A stretch of 18,370 bases of DNA from DATFGK01 sp046712825 (GCA_046712825.1 JBKKCR010000068.1:1-18370); one strand, 5' to 3'. Shown: positions 1 through 8,699, counted from the first letter of the stretch. A program made the numbers and translations. The notes: a model not told the origin generated them from the letters alone.

Positions 1-929
1 GAGGTGATGGCGCAAACGAACTGCCGGTCGATCTCGCTGACGAGTCCCTCGGCCATGGCGTGAAGGTCGGCCAGGAACGGGAGCTGGGCGACCAGCCCTT
101 CGAGCTCGCGCGCGTGCGCCGCCGCCAGCTTGAGCCGCTGCATCAGCGGCGCGTCGGCGGGCTCTTGAGTGGCGGCAGCGGGGCGGGCCCCACGCTTGCG
201 CATCCGCCACCGCCCCGGCTCTGCTGGTTCCTTCGCGATCGGTTCGTGGAAAACGGGTCGTACGGCTTCCTGTTTCTGCGGCTCGGCCCATGCCTCTGGT
301 ACGTCTGCCGCCGGCTCGGGCTCTGGAGCCGCTTCCGGTTCCCACGCAACCTCTGGCTCGGGAGTCGCTTCGGCCGCCCACACGGCCGCAGGCTCGGGCT
401 CGGGGACCGATACGTCTTCGACGGGCTCGATCGGCTCTTCGGCCGCGGGTTCCTCCGAGGGCACGGCCACGAGACCGCGGCGGCTGGGGGGCTCGGTCGG
501 AGAAAGCTCGATCTCCGGCTCGGGCTCACGCGCCGTCGCTGCCGCATCCCGGCCTTGTCCGTTTCCGGGAGGCGCCGGGAGCATCGGCTCGGCAGGAGTG
601 ACGGGCCGGGCTGGCCGCGTGGCGGCTTCCCGGACCGCGTTACCGAGGTCCTCGAGCGAGAACGGACGTACCAGCACCTCGGCGCGGAGGTCGTCCACGG
701 GCTTGTCGCCTATGACGACGCACGGGATCAGGATCCCGAGCGTGTAGAGCCGACCGGCCGCCTCGATCCCGGCATCGGTTTCCCCGAGATCGATCAGCGC
801 CACCGCCGAGTCGGCCCCTTCGTCGGTCGCGCGCTCGACCTCGCGCACCGTCACGACCTCCCAGTCGCGCATCATGGATCCCAAGGCGACGACAAGGGAG
901 GCGTTCGTTGTGACGGCCAGGACGCGCAT
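1..929 (-). CDS. Partial signalling protein: degenerate receiver, Pro/Glu-rich linker, start of a probable GAF domain
   Basis: The frame is open from ATG at 929 to the window edge (309 codons seen, 3' end missing). Residues 1-102 look like a response-regulator receiver fold: Asp47 sits in an LIDLG strand where the phosphoacceptor would be, and the end reads VRPFS where KPF is usual. The N-terminal acidic pair is missing (AVTTNAS), so phosphorylation is doubtful. Residues 105-258 are a low-complexity Pro/Glu/Ala linker. Residues 262-309 form an amphipathic helix and strand resembling the start of a GAF domain; an output domain may follow outside the window. The start lies 8 bp after the tadC stop with an AGGG ribosome site, so it is probably the last visible gene of the Tad operon and may regulate or position the pilus. 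The architecture is read directly; the function is inferred. GC-rich third positions support the frame over the opposite-strand ORF. Confidence 0.8.
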   Translation of the reverse strand, partial: MRVLAVTTNASLVVALGSMMRDWEVVTVREVERATDEGADSAVALIDLGETDAGIEAAGRLYTLGILIPCVVIGDKPVDDLRAEVLVRPFSLEDLGNAVREAATRPARPVTPAEPMLPAPPGNGQGRDAAATAREPEPEIELSPTEPPSRRGLVAVPSEEPAAEEPIEPVEDVSVPEPEPAAVWAAEATPEPEVAWEPEAAPEPEPAADVPEAWAEPQKQEAVRPVFHEPIAKEPAEPGRWRMRKRGARPAAATQEPADAPLMQRLKLAAAHARELEGLVAQLPFLADLHAMAEGLVSEIDRQFVCAIT

Positions 930-937
930 CGGCGTCC

Positions 938-1861
938 CTACTTGAGGATGTTCTGATAGATGGTGATCATCGCCGGGCCGAGGAGCACGATGAACAGCGA
1001 CGGGAAGATGCACAGGATCAGCGGGAAGACGATCTTCACCGGAACCTTTTGCGCCTGCTCCTCGGCGCGCTGACGGCGCTTGATGCGCATCTCGCGCGCC
1101 TGTACGGAAAGAACCTTGGCGATCGAGATACCGAAGATGTCCGCCTGCACCATGGCGAGCACGAACGACTTCAGTTCCGGGATCGAGGTACGGTCGGCCA
1201 GATCGCGCAACGCATCGGCGCGCGTCTTACCGATCTGCATCTCCTGCAGGACTCGGTGGAACTCCTCGCCGAGCGGGCCGCCTGCCTGGCGCGCGACCCG
1301 CGCGACCGCGGCGTCGAACCCGAGGCCGGCCTCGACGGTGATCGAGAGCAGGTCCAGGGCGTCCGGGAGCGCGCGCTGCATCGCCTTCTGCCGGGCGCCG
1401 GACTTCGAACGAAGGATCCACTCGGGCAGGTAGTAACCCACGACGCCCAAGAGGCCCATCAGTACGAGACCGCGGAACGGGCTCAGCCCACCAAGCCGGC
1501 TCGCGACGAGCGAGAGGCCGGCGAGGATGGCCGTCCCCAACAGCTTCATCGCGAGGACGCGCTCGGCGTCCCAGCCGACCGGGCTCCCCGCGTAGACAAG
1601 CTCCTTCCGAAGCCGTTCGGTCACCGACGCCGGCGTGAACCGTCGACCGATCGAGCCGACGCCTTTGAGCGTCGGGACCAAGACGCGCTGGTAGAAGGGG
1701 ATCGCAAGCTCGCGCTTGCGCACGTCGGTCGGAGTGAGCTCGATCGCTCTCACCGAGCGGAGCGCCTTGAAGACCTGCCGTCGTTCGAGGACGAAGTCCT
1801 GCAACGCGACGAACGCGAGGAGCATCGCTCCGAAAGCGAGAAGCACGCCAACAGTAACCAT
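938..1861 (-). CDS. tadC: Tad pilus inner-membrane platform protein TadC
   Basis: This 307-residue protein is of the GspF/TadC family (type II secretion F domain), which pairs with TadB to form the platform on which the CpaF/TadA ATPase acts. An N-terminal membrane segment lies at about residues 4-22, a central pair at about 107-150, the cytoplasmic F domain with a typical LPDALDLLSITVEAGLGFD stretch at about 165-185, and a C-terminal hydrophobic segment at about 278-302. Length and domain order are normal for TadC. The ATG start at 1861 has an AGGGG ribosome site 7 bases upstream, lying across the stop of the preceding VWA-tadB gene (10 bp gap), which indicates co-translation in the pilus operon. 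Confidence 0.95.
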   Translation of the reverse strand: MVTVGVLLAFGAMLLAFVALQDFVLERRQVFKALRSVRAIELTPTDVRKRELAIPFYQRVLVPTLKGVGSIGRRFTPASVTERLRKELVYAGSPVGWDAERVLAMKLLGTAILAGLSLVASRLGGLSPFRGLVLMGLLGVVGYYLPEWILRSKSGARQKAMQRALPDALDLLSITVEAGLGFDAAVARVARQAGGPLGEEFHRVLQEMQIGKTRADALRDLADRTSIPELKSFVLAMVQADIFGISIAKVLSVQAREMRIKRRQRAEEQAQKVPVKIVFPLILCIFPSLFIVLLGPAMITIYQNILK

Positions 1862-1871
1862 TATTTCGCCC

Positions 1872-3839
1872 CTAGACGTCGATCTTGATGATCTTGCGCA
1901 TCCACAATGAACCCAAGACCATGAGCACGATTCCGCCAGCGATCATGAGCTTCCCGACCGCCTCCTCGAAGAGCTTGTTGATGTACCCGGGGTTCACGAC
2001 CGAGATGTAGCCGGCGAGTACGAACGGCAAAGCCACCAGGATGTACGCCGAAAGTTTGCCTTCCGCCGAAAGCACCTTGATCTGGCGGCGCACCATCTCG
2101 CGCTCCCGCAAGGTGGCGGCCACGGTCGACAACAGGGTCGCGAGGTTACCGCCGACCTGGCGCTGGATGTTGATCGCGAGCACGACCCAGCGGAAGTCCT
2201 CTCCGCCGACCCTGTCGGCCATGCCATTGAGCGCATCGTCGACCGGCATGCCGAGCCGCGCCTCCGCGATCACGCGAGAGAACTCGTTGGAGGCCGGAGG
2301 CGACGCCTCCTTCGCCACGGTGTCGATCGCTTGCATGAAGCCGTAGCCTGCCTGGAGCGATCCCGACAGCAGCTGGAGCGTGTCCGGGAGCTGCGCGAGG
2401 AACTGCGCTTCGCGCTTGGCTACGCGCGACGCGAGGATGACTCGAGGGATGAGTGCTCCACCGATCATCAGAACGATCCCCAGCCACCAGCGAGCCAACA
2501 AGCCGAACCCGATCAATGCTCCGGCGACCGCTCCGGCGATCTGCAAGACCACGAACTCAGTGGCCCGCAACGGCCACGCGGCGCGGTCGAGGAGCATCTG
2601 GAACCGCTGCTCGAACGCCTCGGAGCGAGGGACCTTGTCGACCAGCTCGACGGCGCGACGACCGACCGCGGTTCCGCCGAAGAAGCCTTCCGCGCGCTGC
2701 TTCTCCTGCTTACGATCGGCGCGCGAGTACAGACGCAGGCCCCGTTGGAGGACGCCCGCGGCCTTTCCACGGCTCGGCGCGTAGAGGAGGATCCCGAGGA
2801 ACAACAGCGCCGCGGCGAACACCGCACCGATGCCGACGTAATAGCCGGTCTTCGATGCGAACGCTCCGATGAGCGCGCGAGACTTGTAGGGCTTCGGACC
2901 ACCGGCTTGCGGACCGTTCACGGCCTCGGCCGTGCGTGTGTTCAGCACTGTGCTGGTGTCCGCGGCGCGAACCGAGCCGACCTGAACCGCTACCGCGATG
3001 TCGAGGTCGCGCGGCTCCTGGCGGTCCGAGACATAACTCACGACGTACTGGCTCGCGATGTCGGCAGCGACTTGCTGGAAAGCGGCAGCGAGTTGAGCCG
3101 GCTGGCTGACGGGGATGTACCTGCCGCCTTCAACGGCGGTTGCGAGTCGCTGGAGCCGGTCCTGGTTCAGCACCGTGGTCTGGAGTCCCACAGCCGTGAT
3201 CGGAGCCTCCACCGAGCGAGCGCCTTCGATGGCTTCACCGAGCGAATGCCCGCTGTTGTTGTCCTCGCCGTCCGAGAGAGCCACGATGTTGTGCTGTGCT
3301 CCAGGCACCCCGCGAAGGATGTCCGAGGCTTGGAGCAACGCGTCGAAGAAAGCCGTGCGTCCGCCGGCCTGGAGAGCGTTGATCGCCGCCAGCAAGCGTG
3401 CCTTGTCCGTCGTGAAGGGGACCCGCACTGTGGGGGTCGAGCTGAACGAGATCAGCGCGATCCGCACGTTCGCGGGAACCCCCGAAACGAACGCCCGTGC
3501 CGCACCCTTCGCCTCGTTGATGGCCTGCCCGGCCGTGACGCTCATGTCCATCACGAGCGCGACGGTCACCGGTTGGACGTTGGTCTGCGCGAGCGTCTGC
3601 ACGGTGACGGCAGGGACCGCTTGACCGGCCTCGGTCACCGCGAAGTTCGCGGGAGTGAGCGTGCCCGTGAGAGCGCTACCGGTGACGGCGACGATCAGGT
3701 TCGTGGTCCCGTCGGCCTTCAGGTCGGCTCCGCGGATCGACACCGCCAAGGGCGCCGCCTGCGCGAAAGCGCTCGTGCCGATGGCAAGGGTCAGCAGGAG
3801 CGCCGACGCCCCGAGGAGACCGCGACGTACGTGCGTCAT
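1872..3839 (-). CDS. tadB: VWA-TadB fusion: exported von Willebrand A domain joined to the Tad platform protein
   Basis: This protein has 655 residues, about twice a plain TadB. Residues 1-26 form a signal peptide ending SAFAQA. Residues 91-270 are a VWA domain with all metal-site (MIDAS) positions: Asp98-x-Ser100-x-Thr102 (Thr replacing the usual second Ser), Thr162 in GGRTAFFDAL, and Asp190 in LSDGED. A membrane helix at about 333-354 is followed by a TadB module: helices near 428-470, a GspF/T2SSF cytoplasmic domain at about 480-595, and helices near 597-617 and 630-648. The predicted topology puts the VWA domain outside and the F domain inside. The ATG overlaps the cpaF stop by 4 bp (ATGA). 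TadB is the platform partner of TadC. The VWA part is inferred to contact pilin, TadG-like tips or extracellular ligands. No frameshift separates the two halves, so it is a true fusion. Confidence 0.93.
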   Translation of the reverse strand: MTHVRRGLLGASALLLTLAIGTSAFAQAAPLAVSIRGADLKADGTTNLIVAVTGSALTGTLTPANFAVTEAGQAVPAVTVQTLAQTNVQPVTVALVMDMSVTAGQAINEAKGAARAFVSGVPANVRIALISFSSTPTVRVPFTTDKARLLAAINALQAGGRTAFFDALLQASDILRGVPGAQHNIVALSDGEDNNSGHSLGEAIEGARSVEAPITAVGLQTTVLNQDRLQRLATAVEGGRYIPVSQPAQLAAAFQQVAADIASQYVVSYVSDRQEPRDLDIAVAVQVGSVRAADTSTVLNTRTAEAVNGPQAGGPKPYKSRALIGAFASKTGYYVGIGAVFAAALLFLGILLYAPSRGKAAGVLQRGLRLYSRADRKQEKQRAEGFFGGTAVGRRAVELVDKVPRSEAFEQRFQMLLDRAAWPLRATEFVVLQIAGAVAGALIGFGLLARWWLGIVLMIGGALIPRVILASRVAKREAQFLAQLPDTLQLLSGSLQAGYGFMQAIDTVAKEASPPASNEFSRVIAEARLGMPVDDALNGMADRVGGEDFRWVVLAINIQRQVGGNLATLLSTVAATLREREMVRRQIKVLSAEGKLSAYILVALPFVLAGYISVVNPGYINKLFEEAVGKLMIAGGIVLMVLGSLWMRKIIKIDV

Positions 3840-5239
3840 ACCGCCGCCGCTGCTCGCCCGGTTCTCGCGAAGGGCTCGGGCTCGAAGATCTCACGGTCCA
3901 GTTGGAGGCCGAGGTCCTCGAGTCGCTCGATGAACTTGGGGCGGAGGCCCATCGACTTGATGTGACCGCGGAAGCGGCCGGCCTCGTCGACGCCCATCCC
4001 GAAGTCGAACAAGAACAGGTCCTGAAGGGTGATGACGTCACCCTCCATGCCGACGACCTCCGTGACATGCGTGAGGCGGCGGGTCCCGTCCTTGAGGCGT
4101 GACTGGTGGACGATCAGTTGCACGGCGTTCGCGACCTGCTCGCGGATCGCTCGAACCGGCAGGTCCATGCCGGCCATGAGGCACATTGTCTCGATACGGG
4201 CCAGGACGTCGCGCGGCGAGTTGGAGTGGACCGTGGAGATCGAGCCGTCGTGGCCGGTGTTCATGGCCTGGAGCATGTCCAGCGCCTCGCCGCCGCGGAC
4301 CTCACCGACGACGATGCGGTCGGGACGCATACGCAAGGAGTTACGGACGAGGTCGCGGATCGAGACCTGGCCCTTGCCCTCGATGTTCGGGGGGCGGGCC
4401 TCCATGCGAACAACGTGCGGCTGGAGGAGACGAAGCTCTGCGGAGTCCTCGATCGTGATGATGCGCTCGCCGTCTGGGATGAACGAGGACAAGACGTTCA
4501 GCGTGGTCGTCTTCCCGGCGCCGGTTCCACCGGACACCAGGATGTTGATCCGTCCGCGAACGCACGCCTCCATGAAGCGCGCCACCTTGGACGACAGCGT
4601 GCCGAACGAGATCAGGTCCTCGGCCTGGTACGGATCGCGCGCGAACTTACGAACCGTCAGGCACGGGCCGTCGATGGAGATCGGCGGGATCGCCGCGTTC
4701 ACACGTGAGCCGTCTGGGAGGCGAGCGTCCACGTACGGCGACGACTCGTCGATGCGCCGGCCGACCTGTCCGACGATCTTGTCGATCGTGCGGCGCAAGT
4801 GCGAATCGTCGAGGAATCGTGCGTCGACCCGGAAGATCTTGCCGTCGCGCTCGACGTAGACCACGTCGTGACGGTTCACCATGATCTCGGTGACGGTCTC
4901 GTCGCGCAGGAACGGCTCGATCGGGCCGTAGCCCAGGATGTCGTCGGTCGTCTCCGCGATCAGACGCGCCCGGTCGGCGGCCGAAAGCGGAGTCTCCTCC
5001 TCCTCGAGCACCTCCTGCAGCTTCTGGCGAACGCGGAACTCGAGCTGCTCCGACGTCATGTTGAGGTCGTACAGCTTCGGCCCCAGCGCCTGAAGGAGGC
5101 TCTGGTGGATCTTGCGCTTCAGTGTCTCCAGCGGATCGAGGATGCGCGGTGCTACTTCTCCGAACGGTGAATCGGAGTCGACGGGCGCCGGCGCGTCCTG
5201 ACCGGTCCTCGCCTTGGACAGGCGCTCATAAAGGCTCAT
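3836..5239 (-). CDS. cpaF: Tad pilus assembly ATPase CpaF/TadA
   Basis: This 467-residue secretion ATPase of the VirB11/PulE superfamily powers Flp pilus assembly at the cytoplasmic face of the TadB/TadC platform. The N-terminal helical region (about 35-110) is followed by the linker domain with ILGYGPIEPFLRD. The ATPase core has Walker A GGTGAGKT at 237-244, an IEDSAEL Asp box near 263-269, Walker B RIVVGE at 308-313, and the His box TGHDGSISTVHSN at 328-340. All catalytic motifs are intact and length is typical of CpaF. The ATG start has GGGAGG five bases upstream and overlaps the cpaE stop by 4 bp; the 3' end overlaps the next gene by 4 bp. This makes it the tightly coupled centre of the machinery operon. 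Confidence 0.97.
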   Translation of the reverse strand: MSLYERLSKARTGQDAPAPVDSDSPFGEVAPRILDPLETLKRKIHQSLLQALGPKLYDLNMTSEQLEFRVRQKLQEVLEEEETPLSAADRARLIAETTDDILGYGPIEPFLRDETVTEIMVNRHDVVYVERDGKIFRVDARFLDDSHLRRTIDKIVGQVGRRIDESSPYVDARLPDGSRVNAAIPPISIDGPCLTVRKFARDPYQAEDLISFGTLSSKVARFMEACVRGRINILVSGGTGAGKTTTLNVLSSFIPDGERIITIEDSAELRLLQPHVVRMEARPPNIEGKGQVSIRDLVRNSLRMRPDRIVVGEVRGGEALDMLQAMNTGHDGSISTVHSNSPRDVLARIETMCLMAGMDLPVRAIREQVANAVQLIVHQSRLKDGTRRLTHVTEVVGMEGDVITLQDLFLFDFGMGVDEAGRFRGHIKSMGLRPKFIERLEDLGLQLDREIFEPEPFARTGRAAAAV

Positions 5240-6444
5240 GACTTCCTCCCACGCTTGAAGAGGCCGCCGCCCCCAGCGTTCTGCTTGGCAAGCATTGCCG
5301 GCGAAGACTCTGCCCCGATGATCTCGACGAGCTTCTGGATCGACGCAACGACCGGCGACTTCGGATCCTCGAGGATGAGCGGGGTGCCCCGGTTGATCGA
5401 CAGCGGCACCTCGCGACTCGAGGGGATCGAAACGTCGATCCTGGTCCCGAGCGTCTTCTCAACCTCCTGCACCCGAAGTCCTACCTTGCTATCGGCGCGG
5501 TTCAGGATCAGCCTGATCCGGTCGCGCCCGAAGCCGAGGAGCTCGAGCGTCTGCAAGGAGAGCTTGAGGTTCTTGATGCTCGGGACGTCCATGCTCGTTA
5601 TGAGCACGCTCTCATCGCTCTCGTCGAGCGCCGCCAGCACGTGATCGGTGAAGGACGGCGGCGTGTCGATGATCACGTACTTGTAGAGCGTCTTCATCAG
5701 ACGGATGATCTTCGCCACCGACTCCGCAGAGATCGTCTCCGACAATCCGGGCTCCAGCGGCGCGGCGAGCAAGAACACCTGGCCGCGGTGCGGAGTCAGG
5801 TATCCCTTCATTGCATCGGCGTCGAGCCGGTCGAGGTTCTGGGCGGCGTCGTAGATCGTCCGGGCGGGGAAGAGCTGGAGCATGATCGCGAGATCCCCGA
5901 ACTGCAGGTCGAGGTCTACCATCGCCACGGGCTCTCCGGTCTTCTGCGCGAGCGCCACCGCGAGGTTGGACGAGACGAAGCTTTTGCCGCAGCCGCCCTT
6001 CGAGGAAAAAACGGTGATCACCTTGTGGTCGGTGGGATCCGCGGCCTTGTCGGGCACTGAGATCCCGACACGCCCACGCAGTTGCAGGGCCAGTGCTTCC
6101 GCCCGCGAGAGCGAATCGAGGAGCTGCGCCCCGGTGAACGCGGCGGGTAGCACGTCGCGCACGCCGGCCCGGATCGCCTGTTGCAGGACGTCCGGGGTCA
6201 GCGCGTTGGCGACGAGGATGACGCTCACGTCCGACATCGACGTCTGAACCCGGCGCGAAACCTCGAACGCTTCTTCCATCCCGAGATTCGGACCGAGGAT
6301 CACGACCGAGACCTCTCCAGACTTGTCGTGCATGACCTTGTCGAGCATCAGGACGGAGTCGACGACGTGGACGTCGTCTTTCCGCCCGACGCTGTCTGCA
6401 ACGCGGGTCTGGAAACGCCGGTCCGGATCGGCCAGAACGATCAT
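5236..6444 (-). CDS. cpaE: Pilus-localising ParA/MinD-like ATPase CpaE/TadZ
   Basis: This protein has 402 residues. Residues 1-125 are a receiver-like domain that lacks the phosphoacceptor Asp (the strand reads VVILGPNLG), as is normal for the atypical receiver of CpaE/TadZ. Residues 140-385 form a MinD/ParA-type P-loop ATPase with deviant Walker A KGGCGKS at 149-155, including the signature lysine, and the DLDLQFGD motif at 177-184 characteristic of CpaE. Family members mark the cell pole or site where the Tad machine assembles. The gene starts 22 bp after cpaB and ends in a 4-bp overlap with cpaF, so it is co-transcribed with them. No strong ribosome site is seen before the ATG. Confidence 0.94.
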   Translation of the reverse strand: MIVLADPDRRFQTRVADSVGRKDDVHVVDSVLMLDKVMHDKSGEVSVVILGPNLGMEEAFEVSRRVQTSMSDVSVILVANALTPDVLQQAIRAGVRDVLPAAFTGAQLLDSLSRAEALALQLRGRVGISVPDKAADPTDHKVITVFSSKGGCGKSFVSSNLAVALAQKTGEPVAMVDLDLQFGDLAIMLQLFPARTIYDAAQNLDRLDADAMKGYLTPHRGQVFLLAAPLEPGLSETISAESVAKIIRLMKTLYKYVIIDTPPSFTDHVLAALDESDESVLITSMDVPSIKNLKLSLQTLELLGFGRDRIRLILNRADSKVGLRVQEVEKTLGTRIDVSIPSSREVPLSINRGTPLILEDPKSPVVASIQKLVEIIGAESSPAMLAKQNAGGGGLFKRGRKS

Positions 6445-6466
6445 CGGGGCTTCACTCTACCGGCGA

Positions 6467-7237
6467 CTAGTTGAAGAGGTTCGTGATGGTCCGGCCGGGG
6501 GTGTTCACGTTCGGCGCCTTCTCCGGCAGCAGGGTGAAGTAAAGCTGGCCGTTGTTGATGGCGAACACGAGCTGCTCCGCTTGCCCTGGTGTCAGAGCAA
6601 CCGTGAGGAGGCAGCAACCCTGATCGGCCGGAGCGGCCGACGCATCGCCTGCGGTACCCGGAGCAAGCCCGGCACCGACGATCCTGGTGCCGACGGCGAG
6701 AACATCGATGTTCTGGAGCAGATAGCGCGCGATCGGACCGCTCGTCGCCGCGGTGTTCCCCGGGCGAGCGATGTGGATGATCAGCGAGATCCTGTCGCCC
6801 GGCTGGATGAAGCCGGCGACACCTGGGGGAGAGGCAACCTGAACCGAGATGGCATGACGGCCTTCAGGGATCGGTAGGACACCCTTGGTCGCGGCGCCCG
6901 GAACGACGAAACGCTGGCCGACGATGATCTCGTCCTTGAAGATCTGGACCGCAGCGATGCGACCACTGATCTCCTGGAGCGAGTTGATCGAGCCTTCCGG
7001 CTTCACCTTCGCGGGGACGGTCACACGCTCGATGAGGCCCTGCTGGCTCGCGGTATCGCCGCTGACGCCGGCGGGGATGTCCTGCTTCGCGACGAAGACC
7101 TCGACGATCTCCGTTCCTTCGAACGCCTTGTCTTCAAGACCTCTGACGTACGAGATCAATGCGATCGTCGCGAGGGCAGCCAGAGCGACCGCCAGGACGA
7201 GGGCGATGGTACGCCGGCTCATCGATACCGATGCCAC
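6467..7237 (-). CDS. cpaB: Pilus assembly protein CpaB/RcpC
   Basis: This protein has 256 residues. An N-terminal membrane anchor (about 9-30) leads to an SAF domain (about 45-110, starting VFVAKQDIPAG) and an RcpC/CpaB domain (about 120-240, with FIQPGDRISLI and a C-terminal LTPGQAEQLVFA motif). CpaB is an extracytoplasmic periplasmic/wall-side component; in diderms it is linked to the secretin, but here no secretin gene is seen. The start is GTG at 7237 because GGAGG lies 6 bases upstream; the in-frame ATG at 7222 is less well placed. It contains an adjacent Cys-Cys pair near 208-209. The gene opens the machinery operon and is preceded by a 151-bp spacer with a sigma-28-like -10 element. 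Confidence 0.93.
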   Translation of the reverse strand: MASVSMSRRTIALVLAVALAALATIALISYVRGLEDKAFEGTEIVEVFVAKQDIPAGVSGDTASQQGLIERVTVPAKVKPEGSINSLQEISGRIAAVQIFKDEIIVGQRFVVPGAATKGVLPIPEGRHAISVQVASPPGVAGFIQPGDRISLIIHIARPGNTAATSGPIARYLLQNIDVLAVGTRIVGAGLAPGTAGDASAAPADQGCCLLTVALTPGQAEQLVFAINNGQLYFTLLPEKAPNVNTPGRTITNLFN

Positions 7238-7287
7238 TGTCTACCTCCCCAGAGAAGACGTTCTTTTACGAGCCCTATTCTTCAGGC

Positions 7288-7295
7288 TTATCGGC
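7288..7295 (-). promoter_or_regulatory. Candidate sigma-28-type -10 element before cpaB
   Basis: The minus strand reads GCCGATAA here, identical to the -10 consensus of FliA/WhiG/SigD-type promoters, in the 151-bp spacer between tadG and cpaB. The expected -35 (TAAA, 15-16 bases upstream) is poor: only TATG or TTAT is found at that distance, although CTAAAGG occurs further upstream. It would give a leader of about 40 bases to the GTG start. The match is seen in the sequence; promoter activity is inferred. Confidence 0.4.
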
Positions 7296-7388
7296 GCGAA
7301 AGCACCGCGACATAAGTCGCCTTTAGACAACCACTTTGCGCGTTCGGACTTTCCTCGCCAATACCCTATGTCGCCCTAGATCTCGCTA

Positions 7389-8699
7389 CTAATCGCACCG
7401 AGCCGCAATCGTAGCCGCTGACGTGTCCCCATCGTGGTCGACTCCGCAGATCTTCACGCCCTTCGGGGTACCCAGGCCGCCGGTCTCGCTGACGTCGCCG
7501 GCCGACGATGCGATCGCGTCGACGAACTCAAAGTCGAAGTAGCGGTCGGCCTCCTGGCCAACGATCCGATAGCCGCGGAGGACGAGCGGCAGGAAGCCCC
7601 ACATCGTGAAGTCCGCATTTGATCCGACCCCGGTAACGTTGCTGAAGATCGGGATGAAGAAGACAGCCTGGTTCGCGATGAGCTCGTTCAGCTCTTGGGA
7701 CGGAGATCCACCGCTCGAGCCTGTGTCGCCCTCGCACGGGTCTCCGGTCACGCCGTCGGCGTTGCAGTCGTTCGCCGCGGAGGAGCCGTCGTAGCCGTTC
7801 TCGACCCAGTCGGATTGATCCGCCGTGCTGTTCGATCCGCCGTTGAAGTCGATCCAGCCCCAGTTGCCCGGCGTCGTGGAGCCGCAGTTGCCAGCCTCGT
7901 TGACGTCGCCCTTCGTGAAGAACATGCGGTGCACGACGCCGTACGAAGAGTACGAGGTTCCGCCGGTACCGTTCGGCAAGCTACCCTGCGGGAAGTCGAC
8001 ACGGGCCAGCGCATCCGTTCCGGAGAACAGGATCGAATCTCCGGTCTGCGTCGGAACGTGCACGACCGGAGGCGCTCCCGCGTCGAGGTCGCCCTTCTGG
8101 TTGTTGTAGGTCGTTTCGTCGAGCTGGCCGTAGTTCGGATCCGGCACGGTGCTCGAGTCGCCGTCGTTCGCACGGAGCCAGTTCTGATACCAGATCCACT
8201 GCATAACGTGAGCGTTCTGCAGACAGAACGACATCGGACGAAGCCCGGCGGGGTTGACGTAGCCGTACTCGGCGGCCGTCAGCGAATAGGGTTCGGTGTC
8301 CCCGGCGAACCCGAAGAGGCCGCCGAACCGCGTGTCCGCGTATTTCCGAGCCTCGACCACGACGTAACCCGTCCCCGGGTGAGCAGTATCGGGGACAACG
8401 TCGCAATCCCACGAGTTCGGGACGATCGTGTTGGCGTTCTTGTACAGCCAGTTCACGTAGTAGTCGGATGACAGCGGATCCGGGTTGCACGCGGTCTCGC
8501 CAAGCGCCGCCAAGGTCGCCTGACGCAGCACAGTCGAGTCCGTGGCGGTGATGATCTGACGACGTGAGGCCCACATACTGCCGAAGTCGAGGCTGAGCAA
8601 GGCGGCTCCGAGGATGCCAACCAGCGAAACGACCACGATCACGGTCGAAACGCCACGTTCGTCGCTCGATTTCATCCGAAGGTTCTTGAACATGTTCAA
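7389..8699 (-). CDS. TadG-like surface protein 1 (Flp minor subunit), Cys-rich
   Basis: This protein has 436 residues from TTG at 8699, or 434 from the ATG at 8693; an AGGG lies 7 bases before the TTG. Residues 14-60 match the TadE/TadG-like N-terminal region (Flp pilus-assembly TadE/G-like): DERG, a membrane helix at 18-37, then LDFGSMWASRR. The large exported part contains VEARKYADTRFGGLFG (115-130), PGNWGWIDF (277-285), a DCNADG loop (311-316) and a C-terminal CGVDHDGD (418-425). It has 8 cysteines, all outside, suggesting disulfides. No VWA domain is visible, unlike many TadG proteins. It is clearly paralogous to the protein at 9663-10871 and follows the tadE at 8728-9264 by about 30 bp, forming a cassette with it. 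Its role as a pilus tip or anchoring subunit is inferred from the family. Confidence 0.85.
   Translation of the reverse strand: MNMFKNLRMKSSDERGVSTVIVVVSLVGILGAALLSLDFGSMWASRRQIITATDSTVLRQATLAALGETACNPDPLSSDYYVNWLYKNANTIVPNSWDCDVVPDTAHPGTGYVVVEARKYADTRFGGLFGFAGDTEPYSLTAAEYGYVNPAGLRPMSFCLQNAHVMQWIWYQNWLRANDGDSSTVPDPNYGQLDETTYNNQKGDLDAGAPPVVHVPTQTGDSILFSGTDALARVDFPQGSLPNGTGGTSYSSYGVVHRMFFTKGDVNEAGNCGSTTPGNWGWIDFNGGSNSTADQSDWVENGYDGSSAANDCNADGVTGDPCEGDTGSSGGSPSQELNELIANQAVFFIPIFSNVTGVGSNADFTMWGFLPLVLRGYRIVGQEADRYFDFEFVDAIASSAGDVSETGGLGTPKGVKICGVDHDGDTSAATIAARCD

Noticed and set aside
60..956. Plus-strand open frame of 298 codons at the left edge
   Set aside because: Low-complexity Arg/Gly-rich product; the minus strand carries a better-supported gene that is open to the window edge.
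2331..3965. Long plus-strand open frame of 544 codons opposite VWA-tadB
   Set aside because: It has no recognisable motifs, is Arg/Glu/Asp-rich as expected for an antisense frame in GC-rich DNA, and the opposite strand has an intact VWA-TadB with family motifs.
7299..7325. GCGAC-TTAT-GTCGC hairpin as a terminator after tadG
   Set aside because: Only a 5-bp stem and no T-tract follows on the coding strand.
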